From Paenibacillus sp. Marseille-Q4541 (GTDB lineage: Bacteria > Bacillota > Bacilli > Paenibacillales > Paenibacillaceae): 64,000 nucleotides of DNA. The stretch spans positions 424,007 to 488,006 of the forward strand of contig NZ_JAGXCY010000002.1 of assembly GCF_018310695.1 (NCBI RefSeq), written 5' to 3'. Positions 19,003 to 28,143 of this stretch are shown here, piece after piece (positions within the stretch are counted from its first letter, which is position 1; each line of letters begins with the position of its first letter). The position numbers and the translations under genes are program-made. The notes under the pieces are model-generated. The model ran no database searches. It had not been told where the DNA came from and saw only the letters and a program-made list of their open reading frames with translations.

Positions 19003-20136
19003 CTATATTAACTTGTATATAGCTCCAGGTAATTGCATAATCTGCTTTTTTATGATTAAAGATAACAGAACTGAATGCAAATGTCCAAAATCAAGATGAA
19101 GCCTGTCCACAAAATCGTCTAATGTCATTGGACCCGCTTCAAGTAAATCATATACTTTTCTTTCATCTTCAGTGAGCTGTGGAATCAACTCTCGATCCGA
19201 AGCAGAAGCTTGTAGTTCATCATTCATTTGCGCAATACGATCCGTATCCGTTTCAGATGAACCTATGAAATTTACATATTCATCTGTAATATCTTCTACC
19301 CTAGTAACAAGCGCAGCCCCTTGTTTAATCAGATTAAGTGTTCCATGACTTTTGGGAGATGTAATAGGTCCGGGTACTGCAAACACATCACGACCTGCTT
19401 CCAAAGCAGCATCAGCAGTAATCAATGACCCGCTACGCAGGTCAGCTTCAACTACAAGCGTGCCTAAACTAAGCCCTGCTATAATTCGATTCCTTTCAGG
19501 GAAAAGCCCTGGTCTTGGTTTGCGGTGTATCGGATATTCGGATACTAACAATCCAGTAGAAGCAATACGGCTTGCTAGAGCAGTGTTCTCAGCAGGATAA
19601 ATATGCGAAAGGCCTGCACCCAATACCGCGATAGTTAACCCATCGGCTCTAATGGCAGCATCATGACAAACGCTATCAATCCCCCGCGCGAGACCACTTA
19701 CAATCGCATAGCCAGCTTTGCAGAGCTGAGAAGCGAACACCTCGCCTACTTTTTTCCCGTAACCAGTAGGCACTCGAGTCCCAACCATAGCAATAGAAGG
19801 TTTATGAAGTAGATTGATATCTCCCTTTGTATACAAAACCCAAGGAGGGTCTGCTGTTTCCTTCAATAATATAGGATACTCTTTATCCAAATAGGTTACA
19901 AATTCGACACGTTCCTTAAGGAGCAGTTCAAGTCTCTCATAAATCCATGATTCATGGAAGTACTCTTTCATCATAGATGCTCTTTCTGCCGTAAGTCCGG
20001 AATGAATCCAGTCCTGAGTTTCGTATTTTAGCATGTCCGATAATAAATTTCCACTCGCCAGCAATCGTGCGATTGTTTTCCTGCCTATTCCGTCCATTTC
20101 ATGAAGCCCAAATAAGATCAGTCTGTCTTCCATCAT
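19003..20136 (-). CDS. dprA: DNA-processing protein DprA (Smf)
   Basis: Loads RecA on incoming single-stranded DNA during natural transformation. The Rossmann-like core is seen as SGLARGIDSVCHDAA and AVLGAGLSHIYPAEN (about residues 150-190), with a helix-hairpin-helix-like N-terminus and a C-terminal winged-helix DprA domain (LTEDERKVYDLLEAGPMTLD). 377 residues. Lies between sucD and topA, as in B. subtilis. Confidence 0.95.
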   Translation of the reverse strand: MMEDRLILFGLHEMDGIGRKTIARLLASGNLLSDMLKYETQDWIHSGLTAERASMMKEYFHESWIYERLELLLKERVEFVTYLDKEYPILLKETADPPWVLYTKGDINLLHKPSIAMVGTRVPTGYGKKVGEVFASQLCKAGYAIVSGLARGIDSVCHDAAIRADGLTIAVLGAGLSHIYPAENTALASRIASTGLLVSEYPIHRKPRPGLFPERNRIIAGLSLGTLVVEADLRSGSLITADAALEAGRDVFAVPGPITSPKSHGTLNLIKQGAALVTRVEDITDEYVNFIGSSETDTDRIAQMNDELQASASDRELIPQLTEDERKVYDLLEAGPMTLDDFVDRLHLDFGHLHSVLLSLIIKKQIMQLPGAIYKLI

Positions 20137-20187
20137 ACTTCTCCCTTTCTACACAGAAATACAATTACCAGATATAAAAATACAAAA

Positions 20188-20228
20188 AGCAACCCTTCTG
20201 CCGACATATAATCGACAAAAAGGTTGCT
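20188..20228 (-). terminator. Intrinsic terminator after sucCD
   Basis: AGCAACC and GGTTGCT arms around a 27-base loop, followed on the minus strand by a T-rich run. It lies between the sucD stop and the dprA start. Confidence 0.75.
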
Positions 20229-20329
20229 TACCTTCACACTGAAATCAAGTTGAATTCAGCGTTATTATATAGAAGAAAAAATTTTTAACAAGACTCCACA
20301 ACGAAGCTTGCAGAACTTTTCAAATCATA

Positions 20330-21259
20330 TTAATGAGTTGTGCAAAGGTTAAGAATGCCGCGATCTTCGAGAACACTTACGAGTGTTGAACCCATCTCAG
20401 AAGGCGTTGGAGATACACGAATACCGCAAGATTCAAGTTTAGCAATCTTCTCTTTCGCTGTACCTTTACCACCAGAGATAATAGCCCCAGCATGTCCCAT
20501 ACGTTTCCCTGGAGGGGCTGTAACACCACCAATGAAACCAACGACAGGTTTCGTCATATTATCACGAATCCATTCCGCTGCTTCTTCCTCAGCAGTACCT
20601 CCAATTTCACCGATCATAATGACCGCATGTGTGTTAGGGTCTTCATTGAAACGGGACAAGATATCAATAAATTCAGATCCCTTAACAGGGTCTCCACCAA
20701 TACCTACCGCTGAAGATTGACCAATACCACGAGTTGTGAGCTGATGAACGGCCTCATAAGTCAAGGTACCGCTTCGAGATACTACGCCTACATGACCTGG
20801 CATATGAATATAACCTGGCATAATACCAATCTTACATTCGCCTGGAGTAATGACGCCTGGACAGTTTGGACCGATTAAAACCGTATCCTTACCTTCCATA
20901 TAACGTTTCACTTTGATCATGTCTAATACCGGAATTCCTTCAGTAATACAGATAACAAGATCAAGTTCAGCATCCACAGCTTCCATAATGGAATCTGCAG
21001 CAAAAGCAGGTGGTACATAAATAACACTAGCTGTTGCGCCTGTTGCTTCTTTAGCTTCATTTACTGTGTTGAACACGGGAAGTTTTACAACACTCCCATT
21101 TTCGAGTTCAATATCAACAGTAGTGCCGCCTTTACCTGGAGTCACTCCGCCTACCATTTGAGTGCCATAATCCAGTGCACCTTTTGCATGAAACTTTGCA
21201 GTAGCACCCGTGATACCTTGCGTAATCACTTTTGTATCTTTATTTACCAAAATACTCAC
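20330..21259 (-). CDS. sucD: Succinate-CoA ligase (ADP-forming), alpha subunit
   Basis: Converts succinyl-CoA to succinate with nucleotide triphosphate formation in the TCA cycle. CoA-binding domain [17 protein letters not shown] at the N-terminus; the phosphohistidine is in [12 protein letters not shown] near residue 247. 309 residues, normal. 60 bases downstream of sucC in the same transcript. Confidence 0.97.
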   Translation of the reverse strand: MSILVNKDTKVITQGITGATAKFHAKGALDYGTQMVGGVTPGKGGTTVDIELENGSVVKLPVFNTVNEAKEATGATASVIYVPPAFAADSIMEAVDAELDLVICITEGIPVLDMIKVKRYMEGKDTVLIGPNCPGVITPGECKIGIMPGYIHMPGHVGVVSRSGTLTYEAVHQLTTRGIGQSSAVGIGGDPVKGSEFIDILSRFNEDPNTHAVIMIGEIGGTAEEEAAEWIRDNMTKPVVGFIGGVTAPPGKRMGHAGAIISGGKGTAKEKIAKLESCGIRVSPTPSEMGSTLVSVLEDRGILNLCTTH

Positions 21260-21319
21260 GATCGTTCACATCCCCTACGGTTATTTTCAAGTGTTCGGGT
21301 ATCCCCGAAAAGGAATGAA

Positions 21320-22480
21320 TTATTTCACGAGGGCAACGATTTTTTGTGCACCGTCTGCCATCGAATCCGCTGCTACGATGTTAAGACCGGACTCTGACAA
21401 AATCTTTTTGCCAAGATCAACATTCGTACCTTCTAATCTTACAACGAGCGGTTTGGTAAGTCCGAGCTGTTTAGCTGCTTCTACTACGCCATCCGCAATA
21501 ACGTCGCAACGCATAATACCGCCAAAGATATTAACAAAAATACCTTCCACTTTTGCGTCAGACAAAATGATTTTAAAGGCTTCCGTTACTTTTTCTGTTG
21601 TAGCACCGCCGCCAACATCTAGGAAGTTAGCAGGGTCCCCGCCATAATACTTAATAATGTCCATCGTTGCCATAGCAAGACCTGCACCATTAACCATACA
21701 GCCGATGTTTCCATCAAGAGCTATGTAGCTAAGATCATACTTGGATGCTTCAATTTCTTTCTCATCTTCTTCATCCAGATCACGAAGCTCCTGAATATCT
21801 TTATGACGATAAAGAGCATTGGAATCAAAGTTCAACTTGGCATCTAATGCCATAACGTTACCATCGCCTGTTACGACAAGTGGGTTAATTTCTGCAATGG
21901 AACAATCTTTATCAACGAAAGCTTCGTACAGAGCAAGCATGAATTTAGCTGCTTTGTTTACAAGCTCGTTAGGAATGTTAATTGCATAAGCCAATCTGCG
22001 GGCTTGGAACACCTGGAACCCTACAGCTGGGTCAATGATTTCTTTGAAAATTTTCTCCGGAGTAGCTTCTGCTACTTCTTCGATTTCTGTACCGCCTTCT
22101 TCGGAAGCCATCATAACAACTCGTCCCGTTGCACGGTCCACGACAACTCCAACATAATACTCTTTGCGAATATCGCAACCTTCTTCAATAAGAAGTCTTT
22201 TCACTTCTTTGCCTTCTGGTCCTGTTTGGTGCGTTACGAGCACTTTCCCAAGAATTTCAGACGCATATTCACGAACTTCATCACTATTTTTGGCTACTTT
22301 TACGCCGCCTGCTTTACCACGTCCACCTGCATGGATCTGTGCTTTAACTACAGTCACCGGGCTTCCCAGAGACTCAGCGGCAGCTACCGCTTCCTCTACT
22401 GTGTAAGCTACTTTTCCGTTTGGAACGGCAACTCCGTACTGTTTAAGTACTTCTTTTCCTTGATATTCATGGATATTCAT
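21320..22480 (-). CDS. sucC: Succinate-CoA ligase (ADP-forming), beta subunit
   Basis: Nucleotide-binding partner of SucD. The N-terminal ATP-grasp fold begins [16 protein letters not shown], with [17 protein letters not shown] near residues 43-59, and the C-terminal ligase domain has [15 protein letters not shown]. 386 residues, normal. Ribosome site AGGAGG precedes the ATG. First gene of sucCD. Confidence 0.97.
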   Translation of the reverse strand: MNIHEYQGKEVLKQYGVAVPNGKVAYTVEEAVAAAESLGSPVTVVKAQIHAGGRGKAGGVKVAKNSDEVREYASEILGKVLVTHQTGPEGKEVKRLLIEEGCDIRKEYYVGVVVDRATGRVVMMASEEGGTEIEEVAEATPEKIFKEIIDPAVGFQVFQARRLAYAINIPNELVNKAAKFMLALYEAFVDKDCSIAEINPLVVTGDGNVMALDAKLNFDSNALYRHKDIQELRDLDEEDEKEIEASKYDLSYIALDGNIGCMVNGAGLAMATMDIIKYYGGDPANFLDVGGGATTEKVTEAFKIILSDAKVEGIFVNIFGGIMRCDVIADGVVEAAKQLGLTKPLVVRLEGTNVDLGKKILSESGLNIVAADSMADGAQKIVALVK

Positions 22481-22552
22481 TCTCGAATCCTCCTATCAAC
22501 ATGACTGCAACAAGGCGGGCTAATTTGTCATATTTCCTTATAAACCCACATC

Positions 22553-22580
22553 ATTGTAACATGTTTTTAAAACGCTTACC
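22553..22580 (-). promoter_or_regulatory. Candidate sucCD promoter with CcpA-type cre site
   Basis: On the minus strand an extended -10 (TG-T-TACAAT, the -10 hexamer at 22553-22558) lies about 70 bases before sucC. GGTAAGCGTTTTAA at 22567-22580 matches 12 of 14 positions of the recalled cre consensus TGWAARCGYTWNCW and overlaps the expected -35. Carbon catabolite control of a TCA enzyme is plausible but inferred. Confidence 0.35.
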
Positions 22581-22655
22581 TTAAAAATTCAGCTTTAAAC
22601 GAGTGTATTTTGATATCGGTATCATTCCAAATAAAGAATGTTTGGTTAATAATGG

Positions 22656-22698
22656 AAAAACCTTCTATTCTCGATTACTAGAGAAATAGAAGGTTTTT
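22656..22698. terminator. Intrinsic terminator after the OhrR-like gene
   Basis: AAAAACCTTCTATT and AATAGAAGGTTTTT arms with an inner CTC/GAG pair. The A and T tracts allow it to work in both directions; it follows the regulator gene ending at 22727. Confidence 0.85.
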
Positions 22699-22726
22699 AT
22701 TCGATATACATTGCCTTTATCTAAGC

Positions 22727-23197
22727 TTATTTATTAATTTTTTTATGCTTCTCTTCAACATTATTTTCGTGAACCTGTGTTAACAGTCCTGAAAATTGAT
22801 CTAATAACGATCTAAATTGATGATCATCAAGGCAAGTCTCATTTCTCATGGCATTTGGAATGTGAATTGCTTCATTATGAAGCATTTTCCCTTGCTCAGT
22901 TAACGATACAAGTACCTTTCGTTCATCATGGACGGAACGTTCCCGGTGAATAAGACCTGCCGTTTGCATTCTTTTGAGCAGCGGAGTAAGTGTTCCCGAA
23001 TCCAGATAGAGCGCATCTCCAATCTCCTTCACTGTACATTCTTCTCGCTCCCAAAGCACCATGAGCACCAAATACTGGGAATAAGTGACGCCAAGTTTGT
23101 CTAAATATGGCTGATAAAGCTTCGTTATTTCTCTCGAACAAGCATATATAGCAAAACAAAGCTGGTTCTCCAGCTTTAACTCTTCATGAATTTTCAT
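22727..23197 (-). CDS. MarR-family peroxide-sensing regulator, OhrR type
   Basis: Winged-helix repressor of about 156 residues. The opening LKLENQLCFAIYACSREITK closely matches B. subtilis OhrR, including the single reactive Cys in NQLCF that senses organic hydroperoxides. The DNA-binding region YLDSGTLTPLLKRM and wing DERKVLVSLT are intact. ATG 23197 is chosen for its GGTGG site. No ohrA peroxidase gene lies in the window; the divergent neighbour is comM. Two TTGTATACAA palindromes in the shared upstream region are likely operators. Confidence 0.82.
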   Translation of the reverse strand: MKIHEELKLENQLCFAIYACSREITKLYQPYLDKLGVTYSQYLVLMVLWEREECTVKEIGDALYLDSGTLTPLLKRMQTAGLIHRERSVHDERKVLVSLTEQGKMLHNEAIHIPNAMRNETCLDDHQFRSLLDQFSGLLTQVHENNVEEKHKKINK

Positions 23198-23360
23198 AAA
23201 TGATTCCACCTGCTTCCTGGCATTCAAGTCATGTTGGATTTATCTATATAGTGACAAAAACAACCCACTCTTTACTCTTATATTATCATAGCAAATATAA
23301 AAAACCATATTTAATTACAAATCATTTAATTACATGACAGATTTATTTTTATAAATTATA

Positions 23361-23370
23361 TTGTATACAA
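23361..23370. promoter_or_regulatory. TTGTATACAA palindrome, candidate OhrR operator 1
   Basis: Perfect ten-base palindrome (twelve with flanking A/T) in the divergent gap, 164 bases before the OhrR-like start. It resembles the AATTGTATACAATT core recalled from the B. subtilis ohrA operator. Repeated at 23435. Confidence 0.5.
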
Positions 23371-23415
23371 TAGATATAACATAAAACATAAATAATCGAC
23401 TATATAATTTGAAGA

Positions 23416-23445
23416 TTGACACATTGAAGCGTCGTTGTATACAAT
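23416..23445 (+). promoter_or_regulatory. comM promoter overlapping candidate OhrR operator 2
   Basis: TTGACA at 23416-23421, an 18-base spacer and TACAAT at 23440-23445 form a good plus-strand sigma-A promoter. A second TTGTATACAA palindrome (23435-23444) lies across the -10 element, where a bound repressor would block RNA polymerase. Confidence 0.55.
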
Positions 23446-23593
23446 TCTCTTGCAAGCAGATATTTTCATCCTCCTAGTTATTTAATTCTAAATTTTATAT
23501 AAATATGTTCATCTTGAAAATGAGGAAGCACCTTTTTTCATGTTTATTCACTCATTCACTGTAATGAGAATAACGGAAATGAGGTGTTTTTAT

Positions 23594-25189
23594 ATGTATG
23601 GAAAACTATATGGAGCTTGTTTATACGGTATTGATGGCGTATTAATTGAAGTAGAAACCGATTTATCTAATGGATTACCCCAAACATCGATAATCGGACT
23701 TCCCGATTCTGCTATCCGAGAAGCTGTGGAACGGGTTCGAGCAGCTATCAAAAATTGTGGTTTTCAGTATCCTTTACAGCGAATTACGATCAACCTTGCA
23801 CCCGCCGATCTACGTAAAGAAGGATCTTCTTTCGATCTTGCCATTGCACTAGCGGTTTTATCTACAAGTGAGCAGATTATACTCCCCGCAGACAAAAAGA
23901 CGCTGTTCTTAGGTGAACTTGCTTTAGATGGAAGCTTGCGTTCGGTACCCGGCATACTCAGTATGGTTGATCTTGCTCGCAGACAAGGATTTGATTCCGT
24001 TGTCGTTCCTACCGAGAATGTGGCAGAAGGGTCCTTTATAAAAGGGATTGAAGTCTATGGTCTCCGCCATTTAGGAGATTTAATTCCTGCAGCTTTCGCA
24101 GAATCTAATTCATCCGTCCCCAAGGGTAAAATACATATAAAAGATTTCTCTCATCTATCCATAAAATCCGCCGAGTTAATAGATAAATCCCAGCTGGACA
24201 CCTATATTTCGGAAGATTATATCGATGTTCTTGGACAACAGCATGTCAAAAGAGCACTCACGATCGCTGCAGCTGGCATGCATAATATTATGCTCGTGGG
24301 ACCTCCTGGTACAGGGAAAACGATGCTAATTAAACGTCTGCCCACCATTTTGCCCCCGCTAACTGACCAGGAATCACTTGAAGTTACCAAGATACTCAGC
24401 GCCGCTGGTAAATTGAAAGATGAGCTAAGTGGACTCGCAACTGTTCGTCCATTCCGTTCCCCTCACCACACCATCTCAAGCGGAGGACTCATTGGAGGAG
24501 GAACCATTCCAAAACCAGGAGAAGTCAGTCTCGCACATCGTGGAATCCTGTTTCTCGATGAACTGCCCGAGTTTAACCGCCAGGTCCTTGAAGTCCTACG
24601 GCAACCACTGGAGGATCGGCAAGTGACGCTTAGTCGTGCCCGTGCTGCGTTTACATTCCCTGCCCATTTTATGCTGGCGGCTTCTATGAATCCATGTCCT
24701 TGCGGGTATGCTGGTAATGATCCTAGACAACAACGATGTACTTGTACACCACATAAAATCGCTGCCTACCGCGCTAAAATTTCAGGTCCACTACTAGACA
24801 GAATTGATCTGCAAGTCGAAGTCCCCCGTCCCAAAGAAGGACTGGAGGTAAAACTCACTTCCTCTTCTGCAGAACTACAAGAGCAAGTGCTTGCAGCACA
24901 GAAAATTCAAGAAGAGCGGTACAAGGGACTACCTATATCCTGGAACAGTGAACTGTCGGGTAGTTTGCTTCGCCGGACGGCTATTCTAGATAAACCTGCG
25001 GCAGATATGCTTCATCAAACGATTGATGCACTGGGACTTAGTATGAGATCTTATGATCGAATTCTCAAGATGGCTCGTACGATCGCTGATCTCGCAGGGG
25101 CTGAGCAGATGACAACACTCCATGTAGCAGAGGCGATTCAATATCGGAATCTGGATGTCAGGTCGGTGGCAGTGCAGGAGTATGATTGA
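23594..25189 (+). CDS. comM: ComM/YifB family AAA+ ATPase (Mg-chelatase-like)
   Basis: Hexameric helicase-like ATPase; ComM drives branch migration during transformation in Vibrio and Haemophilus. The N-terminal Lon-like domain GLPDSAIREAVERVRAAIKN is followed by Walker A GPPGTGKT at about residues 236-243, Walker B ILFLDELPEF and the Mg-chelatase C-terminal domain with CPCGY and CTCTP cysteines. About 531 residues. ATG 23594 has a GAGGTG site; an 18-codon longer frame lacks one. Only plus-strand gene in this stretch. Confidence 0.93.
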   Translation: MYGKLYGACLYGIDGVLIEVETDLSNGLPQTSIIGLPDSAIREAVERVRAAIKNCGFQYPLQRITINLAPADLRKEGSSFDLAIALAVLSTSEQIILPADKKTLFLGELALDGSLRSVPGILSMVDLARRQGFDSVVVPTENVAEGSFIKGIEVYGLRHLGDLIPAAFAESNSSVPKGKIHIKDFSHLSIKSAELIDKSQLDTYISEDYIDVLGQQHVKRALTIAAAGMHNIMLVGPPGTGKTMLIKRLPTILPPLTDQESLEVTKILSAAGKLKDELSGLATVRPFRSPHHTISSGGLIGGGTIPKPGEVSLAHRGILFLDELPEFNRQVLEVLRQPLEDRQVTLSRARAAFTFPAHFMLAASMNPCPCGYAGNDPRQQRCTCTPHKIAAYRAKISGPLLDRIDLQVEVPRPKEGLEVKLTSSSAELQEQVLAAQKIQEERYKGLPISWNSELSGSLLRRTAILDKPAADMLHQTIDALGLSMRSYDRILKMARTIADLAGAEQMTTLHVAEAIQYRNLDVRSVAVQEYD

Positions 25190-25223
25190 AAGGGACTCTA
25201 GTAGGAAATGGAGGACAACATAT

Positions 25224-25256
25224 AACCCGTCACCTTAACCGGATCGGGTTTATTTC
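25224..25256 (+). terminator. Possible terminator after comM
   Basis: AACCCG and CGGGTT arms around a 15-base loop followed by TTTATTTC, 35 bases past the comM stop. The short stem makes this a moderate call. Confidence 0.45.
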
Positions 25257-25352
25257 ATTTGCAATGATTGAATAACTTAACCGCGAGTCTCTTTAGTTAT
25301 GAAACCTTGATCCAATAAGCTTGTCCTACATTTTCCCAATATGATGTAGATA

Positions 25353-25604
25353 CTAGTCTCTTGGATAATCCATTCTCATAATATCCATGAAAGGTACTTT
25401 ATATAGTCCTTCCTGAGACTGAATATGTACTTTACCTGTACGTGAATCCATCGTCACGATCTGGCCTCGTACCGTTTCTTCCCAACCCCATATCGTAAGC
25501 TCCACGAATGATTCCTCTTGATAAGCTTCTGTCAACTGGTTCCCTAATTCTTCAAGTACAAATTCATCTCTTGTTGGTCGCTTTGGTACTTTTGATTTTG
25601 CCAT
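25353..25604 (-). CDS. YolD-like small protein
   Basis: An 83-residue protein with a basic N-terminus (MAKSKVPKRPTRDEF) and a beta-rich C-terminal half, GKVHIQSQEGLYKVPFMDIM, of the type found in YolD-like proteins. In Bacillus, YolD relatives are encoded next to Y-family polymerase UvrX, but no such polymerase is here. AGGAGG-type site precedes the ATG. Function unknown; family call is tentative. Confidence 0.62.
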   Translation of the reverse strand: MAKSKVPKRPTRDEFVLEELGNQLTEAYQEESFVELTIWGWEETVRGQIVTMDSRTGKVHIQSQEGLYKVPFMDIMRMDYPRD

Positions 25605-25784
25605 GATGATATCCTCCTAACATTTGGTCCTATATTTTAAATGTTGTTGATTTAGTGACTTACATTAAAGATTTTATTATATCGTATATCCTCTATTCGT
25701 AGTATCTATTTAATCAAATCCTCCCTGTTTTCATCATATCCTCATATCCAGACTTATTTCCCGTTACGACTTACCCCACTGTTT

Positions 25785-26735
25785 CTACGATCTCCATCCA
25801 CGATTAAATTTTCGAAGATCATCCAAAGCTTGGTCCATATCATATTTATTCAATAAATCTGCGATCTCGACATATTCGACAACCCCGAACCTTGCTCTGT
25901 AAAAAGCCAATTTTTCAATTCTATAAGTTTGAGCTTCTAACTGATTTAATAAATAATAGGCGACTAACTCTGCAGCCTCTTTCCAGTTGTAGCCTGGTTT
26001 CTTGTTTGTTTTGACGTCATACAGTGTATCTCCCATAATAAAATCAGCAGATGCCCCGCCTACCTGTCTCCTGCCCTCATCAAACACGGGATGATACTTA
26101 ATAGGAAAGCCCTCTTGATATGGAAAATGAGTTTCGAAGATGTGCCGTAGTAGCTTTAGATCATCCACTACATCCGGCATTGGTGGATAGATAAATTGCT
26201 TAACAAATTCAGTTGGACTTGTGAAAGTAGAATGTACACCAAGCCGGTATATCGTATCAAGTTTACTACACATAAAAATCCCATGAATCAGATCGTCTTC
26301 CAAAACATCCTCACCACGTATAAAGGCCTTCCAATTGTCGTTAAAATGAGTAAAGAGATCCGTAAGCTCCTCCATAACAGGGACATCTGAAAAGAACTCA
26401 TGAATCACTTCATAACCTCTTCTTGCAAGTGGGTTTAGTGCTTCAATAGGAGAATCCCGATTTTTTCTTGCTAACATTGCGCAGGTAAGATACTGAAACG
26501 CCACTCGAACTAATCCCGATACATAGCTGGTGAAATTCACATCTGCTAATATCACTTTATTTTTAAAAGGAGGGATATCAATATTATATGATCTAAAATC
26601 AGCTGCTTTCGGCGTAACTTTCCGAATCATTTCTTGAAACACCTTATTGGTTTGGATAAGCGAGGTTAAGCTCAACAATGTCACCTCAAATCGACGAATA
26701 CTTCTAAGCACAAAAGTTTGATCTACAAACAGCAT
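25785..26735 (-). CDS. Orphan protein with a PD-(D/E)XK-like nuclease core
   Basis: About 316 residues, not recognised as a named family. The C-terminal third contains GGASADFIMGDTLYDVKT (residue 230 onward): a D, a short strand, then D-V-K, the layout of PD-(D/E)XK nucleases such as the AddB/Cas4 group, followed by an amphipathic helix WKEAAELVAYYLLNQL. The N-terminal 190 residues show no known motif or membrane segment. An ATG at 26735 is preferred over 26750 because the latter falls on the predicted transcription start. It stands alone with its own promoter, suggesting an accessory or defence-related gene. Confidence 0.68.
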   Translation of the reverse strand: MLFVDQTFVLRSIRRFEVTLLSLTSLIQTNKVFQEMIRKVTPKAADFRSYNIDIPPFKNKVILADVNFTSYVSGLVRVAFQYLTCAMLARKNRDSPIEALNPLARRGYEVIHEFFSDVPVMEELTDLFTHFNDNWKAFIRGEDVLEDDLIHGIFMCSKLDTIYRLGVHSTFTSPTEFVKQFIYPPMPDVVDDLKLLRHIFETHFPYQEGFPIKYHPVFDEGRRQVGGASADFIMGDTLYDVKTNKKPGYNWKEAAELVAYYLLNQLEAQTYRIEKLAFYRARFGVVEYVEIADLLNKYDMDQALDDLRKFNRGWRS

Positions 26736-26753
26736 CGTACAAGGCTCCATTCA

Positions 26754-26763
26754 ATTATAGCAC
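26754..26763 (-). promoter_or_regulatory. Extended -10 promoter of the PD-(D/E)XK-like gene
   Basis: Minus-strand TG-C-TATAAT, a consensus extended -10, lies within 20-30 bases of the start codon. No good -35 is visible, as expected for an extended -10 promoter. The predicted transcript has a very short leader. Confidence 0.55.
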
Positions 26764-26838
26764 AAATGTTCGCATATTATATTATAGAAAACCTCATTTC
26801 ACAAGAAATAAAACTCTATAGTAATAATCAAAATAAAA

Positions 26839-26878
26839 AAGAAGTTCTGGGTGACATACCTAGTCAGCAGAACTTCTT
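26839..26878 (-). terminator. Intrinsic terminator after the nitroreductase gene
   Basis: Perfect eleven-base arms (AAGAAGTTCTG / CAGAACTTCTT) with an inner TGAC/GTCA pair, followed on the minus strand by TTTTTTATTTT. Confidence 0.88.
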
Positions 26879-26937
26879 CGTAATTCGTAATATAATACCT
26901 ATTGAGTTTGTGAAATACATAAAATACTTAACAATAT

Positions 26938-27498
26938 TTATTCAAAAACAGTCAATTTCTCAGCTGCTGGCGTCCGTTCTTGTGGCTTAGGCACTACGTC
27001 GGGATAACCAATATAGAGCATGCCTACAATTTTCTCACCTGGAACAATACCGAGTGCTTCTCTAAACTTAGGTCCGTACAAGAAAGGTTTTGTTACCCAG
27101 AATGTACCTACTTCTTCTGCCCATGCTGCTAACATAAAGTTTTGGACAAGTGCACTGGTTGCTGCAAAATCTTCATCCCAGATCGCTTGTCTCGGATCTT
27201 CTTTCATAACTACTAGCATAATCGTCGGCACATTCAGAACGCTGGTCACAAACTTGTTGTCTTCCCCCATTTCGGCTGCAATAGCTTCCGATAACTTTTG
27301 ACGGCCTTCTTCCCGGAAAAGTAAAAATCTCCACGGCTCGCGCAGCTTGTGATTTGGTGCCCATACGGCTGTATCTAAAAGCTCCGTAATTTTTTCTACA
27401 GGTACAGGTTGTTCCTGAAATTTCTTGATTGTACGTCTTCCACGAATAACATCCTTGATATCAGGGTGCTTGGCAACTTGTAAAGGTGTATCGCTCAT
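26938..27498 (-). CDS. Nitroreductase family flavoprotein
   Basis: FMN-dependent oxidoreductase of about 186 residues. RGRRTIKKFQEQPVP near the N-terminus and WAPNHKLREPWRF supply the FMN-binding residues of the family; the C-terminal ALGIVPGEKIVGMLYIGYP is also typical. Substrate cannot be read from sequence. ATG 27498 has a GAGGAGG site with eight-base spacing. A sigma-A promoter and a near-perfect Fur box lie upstream, so expression is probably raised on iron limitation, which suggests a role in iron or flavin reduction. Confidence 0.88.
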   Translation of the reverse strand: MSDTPLQVAKHPDIKDVIRGRRTIKKFQEQPVPVEKITELLDTAVWAPNHKLREPWRFLLFREEGRQKLSEAIAAEMGEDNKFVTSVLNVPTIMLVVMKEDPRQAIWDEDFAATSALVQNFMLAAWAEEVGTFWVTKPFLYGPKFREALGIVPGEKIVGMLYIGYPDVVPKPQERTPAAEKLTVFE

Positions 27499-27554
27499 CT
27501 GTATTTCCTCCTCAAATAAGTATCCGATATTATGGACTTCCATAAGTTACTATA

Positions 27555-27573
27555 GATAATGATAATCTTTATC
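27555..27573. promoter_or_regulatory. Fur box upstream of the nitroreductase gene
   Basis: GATAATGATAATCTTTATC matches 18 of 19 positions of the classical Fur box GATAATGATAATCATTATC. It lies about 13-31 bases downstream of the predicted transcription start and before the ribosome site, where Fur would act as a roadblock. Confidence 0.8.
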
Positions 27574-27592
27574 ATTTGAAAACTCTGTTCCT

Positions 27593-27622
27593 AGCATACC
27601 TTGGCAATGCTTGTAAAGTCAA
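27593..27622 (-). promoter_or_regulatory. Sigma-A promoter of the nitroreductase gene
   Basis: Minus-strand TTGACT (27617-27622), an 18-base spacer and TATGCT (27593-27598). The predicted start near 27586 places the Fur box in the transcribed leader. Confidence 0.65.
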
Positions 27623-27639
27623 TTCATCACAATAGAAAA

Positions 27640-27680
27640 AGTCCAGAACCGTAGTTATTCACCTACAGATGGTCTGGACT
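27640..27680. terminator. Bidirectional terminator after yraN
   Basis: AGTCCAGA and TCTGGACT arms with an inner GTAG/CTAC pair, and TTTTTC after the stem on the minus strand. It ends the rnhB-distal ylqG-ylqH-yraN transcript. Confidence 0.85.
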
Positions 27681-27720
27681 ATCCATTTATTATATGTGTT
27701 GATGTCAACTTATTTTATTA

Positions 27721-28143
27721 TTAAAAAGCATTCACTATATGTTCAATATGCAACGGTTCACAGGACCAATTCCCTGCTTGTAGCAAAACCCCAATCACAT
27801 CGAACCGAATCTGCTTATTACCGAGATGACGCTCCTGAAGGTATACCGCCGCAGTGTGACGAACCTGATTTATTTTGCGATAGTTAACCGATTCAAGAGG
27901 AGTCCCATATTGATGTGAGCCTGTTCGACTTCTCACTTCTACAAAAATATATACATCATCACATTCGGCAATGATATCTACTTCTCCGCTCCGGCATCTC
28001 CAATTCGTATCCACAATTCGGTATCCTGCCTCTTTTAAAAATACGATTGCGGCTTCTTCGCCTGCTTTTCCTTTTGCTTTGCGCGTATCCTTGAGTTCCG
28101 TTTTACGAGATGTAGATCCTACAGGAATCTGATCGTTATTCAT
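27721..28143 (-). CDS. yraN: YraN family endonuclease-like protein (UPF0102)
   Basis: Small PD-(D/E)XK-fold protein of unknown biological role. The family core is plain: KGKAGEEAAIVFLKEAGYRIVDTN, then RSGEVDII and YIFVEVRSR, where E, D and the V-E-V-R strand form the nuclease-like site. 140 residues, a little longer than usual because of an N-terminal tail. Overlaps ylqH by four bases and closes the operon. Confidence 0.92.
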   Translation of the reverse strand: MNNDQIPVGSTSRKTELKDTRKAKGKAGEEAAIVFLKEAGYRIVDTNWRCRSGEVDIIAECDDVYIFVEVRSRTGSHQYGTPLESVNYRKINQVRHTAAVYLQERHLGNKQIRFDVIGVLLQAGNWSCEPLHIEHIVNAF

